The position numbers and the translations under genes were made by a program. Below, in pieces: positions 27,738 through 36,451 of a DNA stretch of 64,000 bases. Below the pieces are notes generated by a model. The model was not told where the DNA came from, searched no databases, and saw only the letters and a program-made list of their open reading frames with translations. This DNA comes from VGBO01 sp964453335 (GTDB taxonomy: Bacteria > Actinomycetota > Acidimicrobiia > Acidimicrobiales > CAIXPF01): the NCBI GenBank assembly GCA_964453335.1, contig CAYVOK010000014.1, forward strand, positions 1-64,000, in the 5' to 3' direction. Every line of letters begins with the position of its first letter. Position 1 is the first letter of the stretch.

Positions 27738-30014
27738 GTGAGCGTCCCGACGGACGAGCTGCTCGACGGGCTGAACCCGGCGCAACGCGAGGCCGTCGTC
27801 CACACCGGCGGCCCGTTGCTCGTCGTGGCTGGCGCGGGCTCGGGCAAGACGCGTGTGCTCACCCACCGCATCGCCCACATGATCAGGTCGGGGGAGTCGC
27901 CGTTCTCGATCCTGGCGATCACCTTCACGAACAAGGCGGCCGACGAGATGCGCGAGCGTGTGGCCGCGCTCGTCGGTCCGGTCGCCGCCCGGATGTGGGT
28001 GTCGACGTTCCACTCGGCGTGTGTCCGCATCCTGCGCCGTGACGGCACCGTGCTCGGGTTCCCGTCGTCGTTCTCGATCTACGACCAGGCTGACGCCACC
28101 CGTCTCGTCTCCTACGTCCTGCGTGACCTCGACCTCGATCCGAAGCGGTTCGTGCCCCGGGCCGTGCACGGGCGGATCTCGGCGGCGAAGAACGACGGTG
28201 TCGACGTCGACCGGTTCACCGCCGCCGCGGTCGGCCCCTACGACAAGCGGGTCGCGACCGTGTACCGCGAGTACCAGGCCCGACTCGCCCGGGCCGGCGC
28301 GATGGACTTCGACGACCTGCTCGTGAACACCACCCGCCTGTTCCGGGAGCACCCCGACGTACTCGACGCGTACCGGGAGCGCTTCCGCCACATCCTCGTG
28401 GACGAGTACCAGGACACGAACAGCGTGCAGAACGAGCTGGTGCTGCAGCTCGGCGCGAAGCACCGTGACGTGTGCGTCGTGGGCGACAGCGACCAGTCGA
28501 TCTACACGTTCCGCGGCGCCGACATCCGCAACATCCTCGAGTTCGAGCAGGCGTTCCCCGACGCGACGGTCGTGGTCCTCGACCAGAACTACCGCTCGAC
28601 CCAGACGATCCTCGACGCAGCGAACGCCCTGATCGCCCGGAACCTGTCCCGTCGTCCGAAGGACCTGTGGACCGACGCCGGATCGGGGGAGCGGATCGTC
28701 CGGTTCCATGCGACCGATGAGACCGACGAGGCCCGCTGGGTGTGCCGACAGCTGAGCACGCTGCACGAGGGCGGGGACGCACGCTGGGACGAGATGGCGG
28801 TCTTCTACCGCACGAACGCGCAGTCCCGGGTCGTCGAGGACCAGCTCATGCGGTCGGGAATCCCCTACCGCGTGGTCGGCGGCACCCGGTTCTACGACCG
28901 GCGTGAGGTGAAGGACGCGCTCGCCTACCTGCGCGTCGTCGCGAACCCCGACGACGAGGTGTCGGTGAAGCGCATCGTGAACGTGCCGCGGCGCGGGATC
29001 GGTGACACGACGATCGCCCGGTTCGACGCGTACGCCCGGGCCAACGACCTGTCGTTCCTGTCGGCGCTGCGACGTTGGGACGATGTCGGCGCCACCGGCC
29101 GTGCGGCGAAGGCGGTGGCCTCCTTCGTCGGGCTGCTCGACGATCTCGGGGACCTCGTCGTCGACGGCCCGGCAGCGGTGCTCGAGGCGGCGTTGCGACG
29201 CTCCGGGTATCTCGACGAGCTCGAGGCCGAGGGGAGCGTCGAGTCCGACGGTCGGATCGAGAACCTGGCCGAACTGCTCGGCGTCGCCGCCGAGCACGAG
29301 AGCGTCGACGAGTTCCTCGAACAGGTCGCCCTCGTCGCGGACGTCGACGTGCTGCGTGCCGAGGGTGCGGGCCTCGCCGGACGCGGCCCGTCGGACGGGT
29401 CCGAGGTGACGCTCATGACGCTGCACGCAGCGAAGGGCCTCGAGTTCCCGATCGTGTTCCTCGTCGGGCTCGAGGAAGGCGTGTTCCCGCACCTCCGCTC
29501 GATCGCCGATCCGGATCAGATCGAGGAGGAGCGTCGGCTCGCGTACGTGGGCATCACCCGGGCACGGGAACGGCTGCACCTGACCCACGCCTGGAGCCGC
29601 ATGCTCTTCGGCACGACGCAGTACAACCCCCCGAGCCGGTTCCTCGAGGAGATCCCCGCAGACCTCGTCCGCAGCGAGGGGGCGACCGGCGGGTCGGGAT
29701 TCGGTGAGTGGTCGGGTCGGAGCGTGCGGTCCTTCGGCTCCTACGACCCCGACACCCCGTCGTGGGCCGACCCCGCTGCCGGGCGGGCACGCATCGTGGA
29801 CGAGGCACTCCGCGCCCGACCGCCCGAACCGCCGTCGACGCCGGCGACGACCCTCGGCCTGCGGGTGGGTGACGACGTCCGCCACCCGAAGTTCGGTGAG
29901 GGCGTGATCGTGGGGATCGAGGGTGCGGGTGACAAGGCCGTCGCCACCGTGCGGTTCCCCGGTGCCGGCGAACGACAGCTCCTGCTGTCGTGGGCCCCGC
30001 TCGAGAAGCTCTGA
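27738..30014 (+). CDS. pcrA: ATP-dependent DNA helicase UvrD/PcrA
   Basis: A 758-residue superfamily 1A helicase. Motifs in order are Q-motif LNPAQREAV, Walker A GAGSGKTR, Ia TFTNKAADEMRERV, II DEYQDTN, III GDSDQSIYTFRGAD, IV NYRSTQTIL, V LMTLHAAKGLEFPIVFLVG and VI AYVGITRARERL. The C-terminal domain (about 705-758, VGDDVRHPKFGEGVIVGIEG) is the Tudor-like PcrA tail that contacts RNA polymerase. It lies seven bases after guaA. It acts in nucleotide excision repair and replication-conflict resolution. Confidence 0.96.
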   Translation: MSVPTDELLDGLNPAQREAVVHTGGPLLVVAGAGSGKTRVLTHRIAHMIRSGESPFSILAITFTNKAADEMRERVAALVGPVAARMWVSTFHSACVRILRRDGTVLGFPSSFSIYDQADATRLVSYVLRDLDLDPKRFVPRAVHGRISAAKNDGVDVDRFTAAAVGPYDKRVATVYREYQARLARAGAMDFDDLLVNTTRLFREHPDVLDAYRERFRHILVDEYQDTNSVQNELVLQLGAKHRDVCVVGDSDQSIYTFRGADIRNILEFEQAFPDATVVVLDQNYRSTQTILDAANALIARNLSRRPKDLWTDAGSGERIVRFHATDETDEARWVCRQLSTLHEGGDARWDEMAVFYRTNAQSRVVEDQLMRSGIPYRVVGGTRFYDRREVKDALAYLRVVANPDDEVSVKRIVNVPRRGIGDTTIARFDAYARANDLSFLSALRRWDDVGATGRAAKAVASFVGLLDDLGDLVVDGPAAVLEAALRRSGYLDELEAEGSVESDGRIENLAELLGVAAEHESVDEFLEQVALVADVDVLRAEGAGLAGRGPSDGSEVTLMTLHAAKGLEFPIVFLVGLEEGVFPHLRSIADPDQIEEERRLAYVGITRARERLHLTHAWSRMLFGTTQYNPPSRFLEEIPADLVRSEGATGGSGFGEWSGRSVRSFGSYDPDTPSWADPAAGRARIVDEALRARPPEPPSTPATTLGLRVGDDVRHPKFGEGVIVGIEGAGDKAVATVRFPGAGERQLLLSWAPLEKL

Positions 30015-30024
30015 CCGGCGCCGT

Positions 30025-30561
30025 TCAGCGGCCCGACACGACCACGCTGCTCGACGTCGTCGCCCCGGGACGGGTCGTCGTCGCACGTGCCTCGGCGTTC
30101 AGGTCGACGACGATGCTGCCGTCCACGACCTCCACCGGGTACTGCTGCAGGCCGGCGCCGTCCGGAGGGAACGTGGCTCCCCCGCAGTCGGTGGTCTCGG
30201 CGAAGACCTCCCGGTCGGCGTCCCAGCGCAGCGCGCAGTCGCGCTCGGCGCCGGGTCGGCGGGCCTCGAAGGCGACCCAGCCCGATTCGGGGTCCTCGCT
30301 CAGGTGGTTGAGGATCATGTCGCGGGTGCCGCCGGCGACGTCGGAGTAGAGGATCGGCCCGCGGTCGTCGATCTCCGCGGCGATGCGGTCGACGCGTCCG
30401 GCGTCGAAGCGTTCGTCACCGAGCCGGATCGTGACGTCGCCCGACCTGTTCGACACCAGGTTCAGGAACAGCAGCACACCGCCGACGAGGACGACGAGCG
30501 CCATGACGACCATGACGATCGCCCGCACCTCACCTGCTGCCGTTCGCCGCCCTACCGGCAC
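30025..30561 (-). CDS. membrane-anchored protein with degenerate Rieske-like domain
   Basis: 178 residues, GTG start. A membrane helix at about 14-36 (VMVVMALVVLVGGVLLFLNLV) is followed by an exported domain. The segment DCALRWDADREVFAETTDCGG, then FPPDGAGLQQYPVEVVDGSIVVDL, has the layout of a Rieske domain (ligand loop, then a D-G turn, then a final beta strand VVDL). However, the Cys-x-His and Cys-x2-His ligands are not intact. The end is a threonine- and serine-rich tail. It is convergent with pcrA and divergent from the B12-binding protein. The Rieske relation is my reading of pattern, not an established identification. Confidence 0.6.
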   Translation of the reverse strand: MPVGRRTAAGEVRAIVMVVMALVVLVGGVLLFLNLVSNRSGDVTIRLGDERFDAGRVDRIAAEIDDRGPILYSDVAGGTRDMILNHLSEDPESGWVAFEARRPGAERDCALRWDADREVFAETTDCGGATFPPDGAGLQQYPVEVVDGSIVVDLNAEARATTTRPGATTSSSVVVSGR

Positions 30562-30592
30562 AGCGGATTGCCCCGTGTCGAACCCACGCCCC

Positions 30593-30598
30593 TAGTAT
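30593..30598 (+). promoter_or_regulatory. -10 box for a leaderless transcript (B12-binding protein)
   Basis: TAGTAT ends seven bases before ATG 30606, which has no Shine-Dalgarno. Confidence 0.6.
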
Positions 30599-30605
30599 CC
30601 CCGCC

Positions 30606-31022
30606 ATGCAACGCCGGTACCGAGTCGTGGTGGCGAAGCCCGGTCTCGACGGGCACGACCGGGGCGTCAAGATCATCGCCCGTGCCCTGCGTGACGCCGG
30701 GTTCGAGGTCATCTACACGGGTCTGTTCCAGACACCGGAGCAGGTCGCCGAGGCGGTGCTCCAGGAGGATGCCGACGCCTGCGGGCTGTCCGTGCTCTCC
30801 GGTGCACACCAGACCCTGTTCCCCCGTGTCGTCGACGAGCTGCGTGCCCGCGGTCTCGGCGACGTCGTGGTCTTCGGGGGTGGCATCATCCCCGAGGCCG
30901 ACATCCCGTCGTTGCTCGAGAAGGGCGTCACCGGGGTGTTCACGCCCGGTGCGTCGATCGACAGCATCACCGGATGGCTGGAAGAAACGCTCGACGCCCG
31001 CGAAGCGGCGTCGGCGTCGTAG
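30606..31022 (+). CDS. cobalamin-binding small subunit of an acyl-CoA mutase
   Basis: A 138-residue stand-alone B12-binding domain. It has the base-off motif DxHxxG (D15, H17, G20 in LDGHDRG), then SVLSGAH and VFGGGIIPEAD. The sequence is that of the C-terminal domain of methylmalonyl-CoA mutase or the small subunit of related mutases. No large mutase subunit is in the window. It lies 37 bases before sucC and probably shares a transcript. A mutase product, succinyl-CoA, is the substrate of SucCD, which fits a methylmalonyl-CoA role by inference. Confidence 0.9.
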   Translation: MQRRYRVVVAKPGLDGHDRGVKIIARALRDAGFEVIYTGLFQTPEQVAEAVLQEDADACGLSVLSGAHQTLFPRVVDELRARGLGDVVVFGGGIIPEADIPSLLEKGVTGVFTPGASIDSITGWLEETLDAREAASAS

Positions 31023-31059
31023 TCGCAATCGCTCATCGCACACACGGAGGCCACGACGA

Positions 31060-32202
31060 GTGGACCTGTACGAGTATCAAGGCAAGCAGTTCTTCGCCCG
31101 GTTCGGGATCCCGGTCTCGGCCGGTGACGTGGCCCGGACGCCGGACGAGGCGGTCGCCATCGGCGAACGGGTGGGTTACCCCGTCGTCGTGAAGGCGCAG
31201 GTCCAGGTGGGTGGTCGCGGCAAGGCCGGCGGCATCAAGCTGGCGAACGACGCCACCGAGGTCCGCACCCATGCGACGAACATCCTCGGCATGGACATCA
31301 AGGGCCACACGGTGCACATCGTGTGGGTCGAACGGGCCTCCGACATCGCGGAGGAGTACTACGCGTCGTTCACGCTCGACCGTTCGGCGAAGAAGCACCT
31401 CGGCATGCTGTCCGCGCAGGGCGGCGTCGAGATCGAGGCGGTCGCCGAGAAGGATCCGGACGCCATCGCCAAGATCTGGATCGATCCGGTCGAGGGCCTC
31501 ACTGCGGCCGCTGCCCGGTCGTGGGTCGGTGCGGCGAAGCTGAACCCGGCGGCGGTCGACGGCACCGTCGACATCCTCCAGAAGCTCTACCGGGCCTACA
31601 CCGAGGGTGACGCGGATCTCGTCGAGATCAACCCGCTGATCCTGAAGCCGACCGGCGAGGTCCACGCGCTCGACGCGAAGGTCACCCTCGACGGGAACTC
31701 CACGTTCCGCCACGGCGACTACGAGCAGTACGACGAGACCCAGGTCCGGGACGAGCGCGAGAAGCAGGCGCACGCGAAGGGGCTGCAGTACGTCGGGCTC
31801 GAGGGTTCCGTCGGTGTGATCGCCAACGGTGCGGGTCTCGCCATGTCGACGGTGGACATCGTGAACCAGGTCGGCGGCAAGCCGGCGAACTTCCTCGACA
31901 TCGGCGGCGGCTCCAACGCCACCGTCATGGCGGGGGCGCTCGAGGTCATCAACAACGACCCGAACGTCCGGTCGATCTTCATCAACATCTTCGGCGGCAT
32001 CACCAAGGGCGAGGAGGTGGCGAACGGCATCGTCCAGGCCCTGCAGAACGTGCAGATCGACGCGCCGATCGTGATCCGCCTCGACGGCACGAACGCCGAG
32101 CAGGGTCGCGAGATCCTGCAGCCGCACCTGTCCGACAAGTTGCAGATGGCGCCCGACATGATCTCGGCCGCCCGTCTCGCCGTCCAGCTCGCGGCACGCT
32201 GA
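31060..32202 (+). CDS. sucC: succinate--CoA ligase, ADP-forming, beta subunit
   Basis: 380 residues. The ATP-grasp fold has VDLYEYQGKQFFARFGIPV at the start, KAQVQVGGRGKAGGIKLA, and the late FINIFGGITKGEEVANGI. It forms succinyl-CoA or, in reverse, ATP and succinate, with SucD. The GTG start 31060 has a CGGAGG Shine-Dalgarno nine bases before it. An upstream extension of the frame covers the B12 gene in another frame and is not real. It is followed by sucD after 30 bases. Confidence 0.96.
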   Translation: MDLYEYQGKQFFARFGIPVSAGDVARTPDEAVAIGERVGYPVVVKAQVQVGGRGKAGGIKLANDATEVRTHATNILGMDIKGHTVHIVWVERASDIAEEYYASFTLDRSAKKHLGMLSAQGGVEIEAVAEKDPDAIAKIWIDPVEGLTAAAARSWVGAAKLNPAAVDGTVDILQKLYRAYTEGDADLVEINPLILKPTGEVHALDAKVTLDGNSTFRHGDYEQYDETQVRDEREKQAHAKGLQYVGLEGSVGVIANGAGLAMSTVDIVNQVGGKPANFLDIGGGSNATVMAGALEVINNDPNVRSIFINIFGGITKGEEVANGIVQALQNVQIDAPIVIRLDGTNAEQGREILQPHLSDKLQMAPDMISAARLAVQLAAR

Positions 32203-32232
32203 GCGGAACGACCTCAGGAACGGAGCAGAACG

Positions 32233-33117
32233 ATGAGCATCTTCGTCGACGAGAACACCAAGGTCGTCTATCAGGGCCTCACCGGTTCGCAGGGCCGGTA
32301 CTACGGCCTGCTGAACCGGGCGTACGGCACCCAGGTGGTGGCCGGCACGAACCCGAAGAAGGCGGGCGAGGACATCGAGGGCATCCCGATCTTCGCGTCG
32401 GTCGCCGACGCGGTCCGGGAGACCGGTGCGAACGCGTCGTGCATCTTCATCCCCGCCCCCGGTGTGCGTGACGCCGTGCTCGAGGCCGCCGAGGGCGGCG
32501 TCGAGTTCATCGCGTGCATCACCGAGGGCGTCCCGGCGCACGACGAGGCCTGGTTCTTCAACAAGCTGAAGCGGGACTTCCCGAAGGTCCGCCTCCTCGG
32601 ACCGAACTGCCCCGGGATCATCAGCCCCGGGAAGTGCAACATCGGCATCACGGCCGGGCACATCGCCAAGCCGGGCGGCCCGGTGGGCATCGTGTCCCGT
32701 TCGGGCACGCTCACCTACCAGGCGCTCTACGAACTGCAGCAGAAGGGCATCGGCGTCACGACCTGTGTCGGCATCGGTGGCGACCCCGTCCCCGGGACGT
32801 CGTTCATCGACTGCCTCGAGGCGTTCGAGGCCGATCCGGAGACCAAGGCCGTCATGATGATCGGTGAGATCGGTGGCACCGCCGAGGAGGAGGCCGCGGC
32901 CTTCATCAAGGCGAACATGTCGAAGCCGGTCGCCTGCTACGTCGCCGGGGTCACCGCCCCGGCCGGCAAGAAGATGGGTCACGCCGGGGCGATCGTCTCG
33001 GGTGGCAAGGGCACTGCCGCCGCCAAGATGGAGGCGCTGCGCGATGCCGGGGCGCTCGTCGGGAACAACCCGACCGAGGCCGGCGAGCTCATGGCCGGGA
33101 TCGTCGCCAAGCTCTGA
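32233..33117 (+). CDS. sucD: succinate--CoA ligase alpha subunit
   Basis: A 294-residue alpha subunit. The CoA-binding Rossmann domain has VVYQGLTGSQGRYYGLLNRAYGTQVV, and LLGPNCPGIISPGKCNIGI follows. The phosphohistidine is in KKMGHAGAIVSGGKGTA. It is paired with sucC and followed by a strong hairpin at 33140-33165 that closes the unit. Confidence 0.96.
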   Translation: MSIFVDENTKVVYQGLTGSQGRYYGLLNRAYGTQVVAGTNPKKAGEDIEGIPIFASVADAVRETGANASCIFIPAPGVRDAVLEAAEGGVEFIACITEGVPAHDEAWFFNKLKRDFPKVRLLGPNCPGIISPGKCNIGITAGHIAKPGGPVGIVSRSGTLTYQALYELQQKGIGVTTCVGIGGDPVPGTSFIDCLEAFEADPETKAVMMIGEIGGTAEEEAAAFIKANMSKPVACYVAGVTAPAGKKMGHAGAIVSGGKGTAAAKMEALRDAGALVGNNPTEAGELMAGIVAKL

Positions 33118-33139
33118 CGCGACACCCACGGATGTGCAC

Positions 33140-33165
33140 GGAGGGCGGCCCACGGGCCGCCCTCC
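33140..33165 (+). terminator. terminator of the sucCD unit
   Basis: An 11-bp perfect stem (GGAGGGCGGCC with GGCCGCCCTCC) and a CACG loop, 22 bases after sucD. No U-run follows. A new leaderless promoter for purH starts only 17 bases later, which supports a transcript boundary here. Confidence 0.75.
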
Positions 33166-33181
33166 GGCGCGTCCCGGGCAC

Positions 33182-33187
33182 TACGGT
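33182..33187 (+). promoter_or_regulatory. -10 box for a leaderless purH transcript
   Basis: TACGGT ends six bases before GTG 33194, with no Shine-Dalgarno in between. Confidence 0.6.
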
Positions 33188-33193
33188 GCTCCC

Positions 33194-34720
33194 GTGCCCA
33201 CCGCATTGCTGTCCGTGTTCGACAAGACCGGCGTCGTCGAGTTCGGCCGGGAACTGGCGGATCTCGGCTGGCGACTCGTCTCGAGCGGCGGGACGGCGTC
33301 GGCCCTCGCCGCGGCCGGGATCGAGGTCACCGACGTCGCCGATCTGACCGGCTACCCGGCGATGCTCGGACACCGGGTCGTTACGCTGCACCCGAAGGTG
33401 CACGGCGGGATCCTGGCCGACCGGTCCGATCCGTCCCACGTCGCCGACCTCGCGACCTACGGCATCGATGCGATCGACCTGGTCGTCGTGAACCTGTACC
33501 CGTTCCGGTCGAACCCGTCGATCGACCTGATCGACGTCGGCGGTCCGGCGATGGTGCGCGGTGCGGCGAAGAACCACGGGTCGGTCGGTGTCGTCACTGA
33601 TCCCGCCCAGTACCCGGTCGTGCTCGCCGAACTCCGGGCGTCCGGTGTGTTGTCGGCGACGACCCGCCGGTCGCTCGCCCGGGCCGCGTTCGCGCACACC
33701 GCCGCGTACGACGCCGCGATCGTCGGCTGGTTCGACGAGGTCAACCGCGCGGTCGCGGGTGCGGACGCCGACCCGCTGCCCCCGACGCTCCACCTGGCGC
33801 TCGAGCGGGCCCAGGACCTGCGCTACGGCGAGAACCCGCACCAGGTCGGTGCCCGCTACCGGACGATGGGGGTCGAGACGCCGAGCTGGTGGGACACCGC
33901 CGTCCAGCACGGTGGCAAGGAGCTGTCGTACCTGAACCTGTACGACGCCGAGGCCGCGTGGCGTCTGGTCTGGTCTCTCGGTGAGGATCCCGCGGCGGTC
34001 GTGATCAAGCACGCGAACCCCTGCGGCGCAGCGGTCGCCGCCGACGTGACGGCGGCATACGTCGCAGCGAACGCGGCGGATCCGGTGTCGGCGTTCGGTG
34101 GGATCGTCGCGGTGAACCGTCCGCTCCCCGTCGCGCTGGCCGAGGCGCTCGCGCCGGTGTTCACCGAGGTGGTGATCGCCCCGTCGTTCGAGCCCGGCGC
34201 GCTCGAGGTCCTCACCGCGAAGAAGAACCTGCGGGTGCTCGAGGCACCGAAGCCGTCCGAGGACTCGCTGACGGTGCGCACGATCGACGGTGGTCTGCTG
34301 GTGCAGACGCCGGACCGGGTGAGCTGGGACCGTGCGGCGTTCCGGGTCGTCACCCGGCGCGCCCCGACGGAGGCGGAGTGGCGCGACCTCGAGGTCGCGT
34401 GGCGGGTGTGCGCGTCGGTCACGTCGAACACGATCGTGCTGGTCAAGGACGGCTGTGCGGTCGGCATCGGAGCCGGACAGCAGAACCGCCGTGACGCGGG
34501 CCGGATCGCGGCGGAGAAGGCCGCAGGTCGGGCGGTCGGCGGCGCGTGTGCATCGGATGCGTTCTTCCCGTTCCGTGACGGGCTCGACGCCGCGGCCGAG
34601 GCCGGGGCGACGGCGGTGATCCAGCCGGGTGGTTCGGTCCGTGACGACGAGGTGATCGCCGCCGCCGACGAGGCCGGCATGGCGATGGTGTTCACCGGCG
34701 AACGCCATTTCCGCCACTGA
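33194..34720 (+). CDS. purH: bifunctional AICAR transformylase / IMP cyclohydrolase
   Basis: 508 residues. The N-terminal IMP cyclohydrolase (about 1-195) has ALLSVFDKTGVVEFGRELADLGW, HPKVHGGILADRS and NLYPF. The C-terminal AICAR transformylase has RYGENPHQVG, the catalytic KHANPCGAAV, VSAFGGIVAVNR, and the end QPGGSVRDDEVIAAADEAGMAMVFTG. It makes the last two steps to IMP. The GTG start is fixed by the leaderless promoter and the family N-terminus. It is followed by folD and metF, the suppliers of its folate cofactor. Confidence 0.96.
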   Translation: MPTALLSVFDKTGVVEFGRELADLGWRLVSSGGTASALAAAGIEVTDVADLTGYPAMLGHRVVTLHPKVHGGILADRSDPSHVADLATYGIDAIDLVVVNLYPFRSNPSIDLIDVGGPAMVRGAAKNHGSVGVVTDPAQYPVVLAELRASGVLSATTRRSLARAAFAHTAAYDAAIVGWFDEVNRAVAGADADPLPPTLHLALERAQDLRYGENPHQVGARYRTMGVETPSWWDTAVQHGGKELSYLNLYDAEAAWRLVWSLGEDPAAVVIKHANPCGAAVAADVTAAYVAANAADPVSAFGGIVAVNRPLPVALAEALAPVFTEVVIAPSFEPGALEVLTAKKNLRVLEAPKPSEDSLTVRTIDGGLLVQTPDRVSWDRAAFRVVTRRAPTEAEWRDLEVAWRVCASVTSNTIVLVKDGCAVGIGAGQQNRRDAGRIAAEKAAGRAVGGACASDAFFPFRDGLDAAAEAGATAVIQPGGSVRDDEVIAAADEAGMAMVFTGERHFRH

Positions 34721-34733
34721 GGGAAGGACGACG

Positions 34734-35594
34734 ATGACGGCCCAGTTGCTCGACGGTGAGGCGGTCGCCGCGCGGATCCGGGAGGACGTGCGCCGCCGGG
34801 TGGAGGCGTTGGCGGCGCGCGGTGTGCGCCCCGGTCTCGGCACGGTGCTCGTCGGCGACGACGGGCCGAGTGCGAACTACGTCGCCATGAAGCACCGCGA
34901 CTGCGAAGAGGTCGGCATCGCGTCCGTGCACGAGCACCTCCCGGCGTCGGCGTCGCAGGCCGACGTGGCGGCGGTGGTGGCGCGGCTGAACGCCGATCCC
35001 GCGGTCCACGCCTATCTGATGCAGTACCCGTTCCCGCCCGGACTCGACTTCGCCGCGGCGCTGCTCGCCGTCGACCCGGACAAGGACGTCGACGGGCTGC
35101 ACCCGACGAACCTCGGTCGACTGGTGATGGGGGAGCCGGGCCCGCGCCCCTGCACCCCGGTCGGCATCCAGCGGCTCCTCGCCGCGTACGGGATCGAGCT
35201 CGCCGGGCGGCACGTCGTCATCCTCGGTCGGGGGCTCACGATCGGCCGACCGCTCGCGAACCTGCTGGCGCTCAAGGAGCCACACGCGAACGCGGCGGTG
35301 ACCGTCGTCCACACGGGGGTCGCCGACCTCGGGTCATACCTCCGTCAGGCGGACGTCGTCGTCGCAGCAGCGGGTTCGCCCGGTGTCGTCACCGCGTCGA
35401 TGGTCCGCCCCGGCGCGGTGGTCGTCGGTGCCGGCGTGTCCTTCGAGGGACGCAAGCTCCTCTCCGACGTCGCCGACGACGTCGCCGAGGTGGCGTCGTG
35501 GATCACCCCGCGTATCGGGGGGGTCGGTCCGATGACCCGGGCGATGCTCCTGCAGAACTGCGTCGACGCAGCCGAACGGGCGGCTGCACGGTGA
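34734..35594 (+). CDS. folD: methylenetetrahydrofolate dehydrogenase / cyclohydrolase
   Basis: 286 residues. It contains GLGTVLVGDDGPSANYVAMKHRDCEEVGI with the catalytic Lys region and YLMQYPFPPGLD (in place of the common VQLPLP). The NADP site region is GRHVVILGRGLTIGRPLANLLA. It interconverts methylene-, methenyl- and 10-formyl-THF and so supplies formyl-THF to PurH next door. The ATG start has a GGGAAGGA Shine-Dalgarno. Its stop overlaps metF (GTGA). Confidence 0.95.
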   Translation: MTAQLLDGEAVAARIREDVRRRVEALAARGVRPGLGTVLVGDDGPSANYVAMKHRDCEEVGIASVHEHLPASASQADVAAVVARLNADPAVHAYLMQYPFPPGLDFAAALLAVDPDKDVDGLHPTNLGRLVMGEPGPRPCTPVGIQRLLAAYGIELAGRHVVILGRGLTIGRPLANLLALKEPHANAAVTVVHTGVADLGSYLRQADVVVAAAGSPGVVTASMVRPGAVVVGAGVSFEGRKLLSDVADDVAEVASWITPRIGGVGPMTRAMLLQNCVDAAERAAAR

Positions 35595-36442
35595 CAGGCC
35601 ACGTGCGCGAGCGGCTCGGCGGCGCACCGACCCTCTCCTTCGAGTTCTTCCCCCCGAAGACGGACGACGCGGAGTCGACGCTGCGGGCGACGCTGCGCAC
35701 GCTCGGCGCCCTGCGCCCGGCGTTCGTGTCGATCACCTACGGCGCGGGGGGTTCCGACGCCGCCCGCACCCGGGACCTCGTCGTCGACCTCACCGCACAC
35801 GGGGACGTGCCGACGATGGCGCACCTCACCTGCATGGGGCACACCCGGGCGCAGCTCCGGACGCTGCTCGAGGACTACCGGGCGCATGGTGTGGTGAACA
35901 TCCTGGCGCTCGGTGGGGACCCGCCCGCTGACGGCAGCCCGGTGACCGGCGAGTTCCGGTACGCGTCCGAGCTCGTCGACCTCGTGCGGGAGACCGGCGA
36001 CTTCAGCGTCGGCGTCGCCGCGTTCCCCGAGCTGCACCCGCGCTCGGAGACGACCGACGACGACCGTCGGTACCTCGCCGCGAAGCTCGGGCGTGCCGAT
36101 TTCGGCATCACCCAGTTCTTCTTCGATCCGGTGCCGTACTTCCGGATGCTCGAGGACCTCGACGCGGTCGGGTGCTCGGTCCCGGTGCTCCCCGGGATCA
36201 TGCCGGTCACCACCCCGGCGTCGGTGCGCCGGTTCGCTGCGATGAACGGCAGTCGTGTCCCGCCGGCGCTGTTCGAACGGCTCGAGGCAGCGACGCCGGC
36301 CGATCGGCTGGCGATCGCGGTCGACCATGCGACTGCGCTGGCCCGGCGTCTGCTCGACGGTGGCGCGCCCGGCATCCACCTGTACACGTTGAACCGTGCC
36401 GACGCGGCGGAGCCGATCGCCCGGGCGCTCGGGTTCGGCTGA
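35591..36442 (+). CDS. metF: methylenetetrahydrofolate reductase
   Basis: A 283-residue FAD enzyme (TIM barrel) reducing methylene-THF to methyl-THF. It has LSFEFFPPKTDDAE with the catalytic Glu, SITYGAGGSDAARTRD, THLTCMGHTR-like AHLTCMGHTRAQL, and LALGGDPP. Further on are DFGITQFFFDPVPYF and LPGIMPVT. GTG start overlapping folD. It diverts one-carbon units to methionine, a natural counterpart to purH-folD. It converges with the P450 gene 9 bases later. Confidence 0.95.
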   Translation: MTGHVRERLGGAPTLSFEFFPPKTDDAESTLRATLRTLGALRPAFVSITYGAGGSDAARTRDLVVDLTAHGDVPTMAHLTCMGHTRAQLRTLLEDYRAHGVVNILALGGDPPADGSPVTGEFRYASELVDLVRETGDFSVGVAAFPELHPRSETTDDDRRYLAAKLGRADFGITQFFFDPVPYFRMLEDLDAVGCSVPVLPGIMPVTTPASVRRFAAMNGSRVPPALFERLEAATPADRLAIAVDHATALARRLLDGGAPGIHLYTLNRADAAEPIARALGFG

Positions 36443-36451
36443 ACGCCGCCC

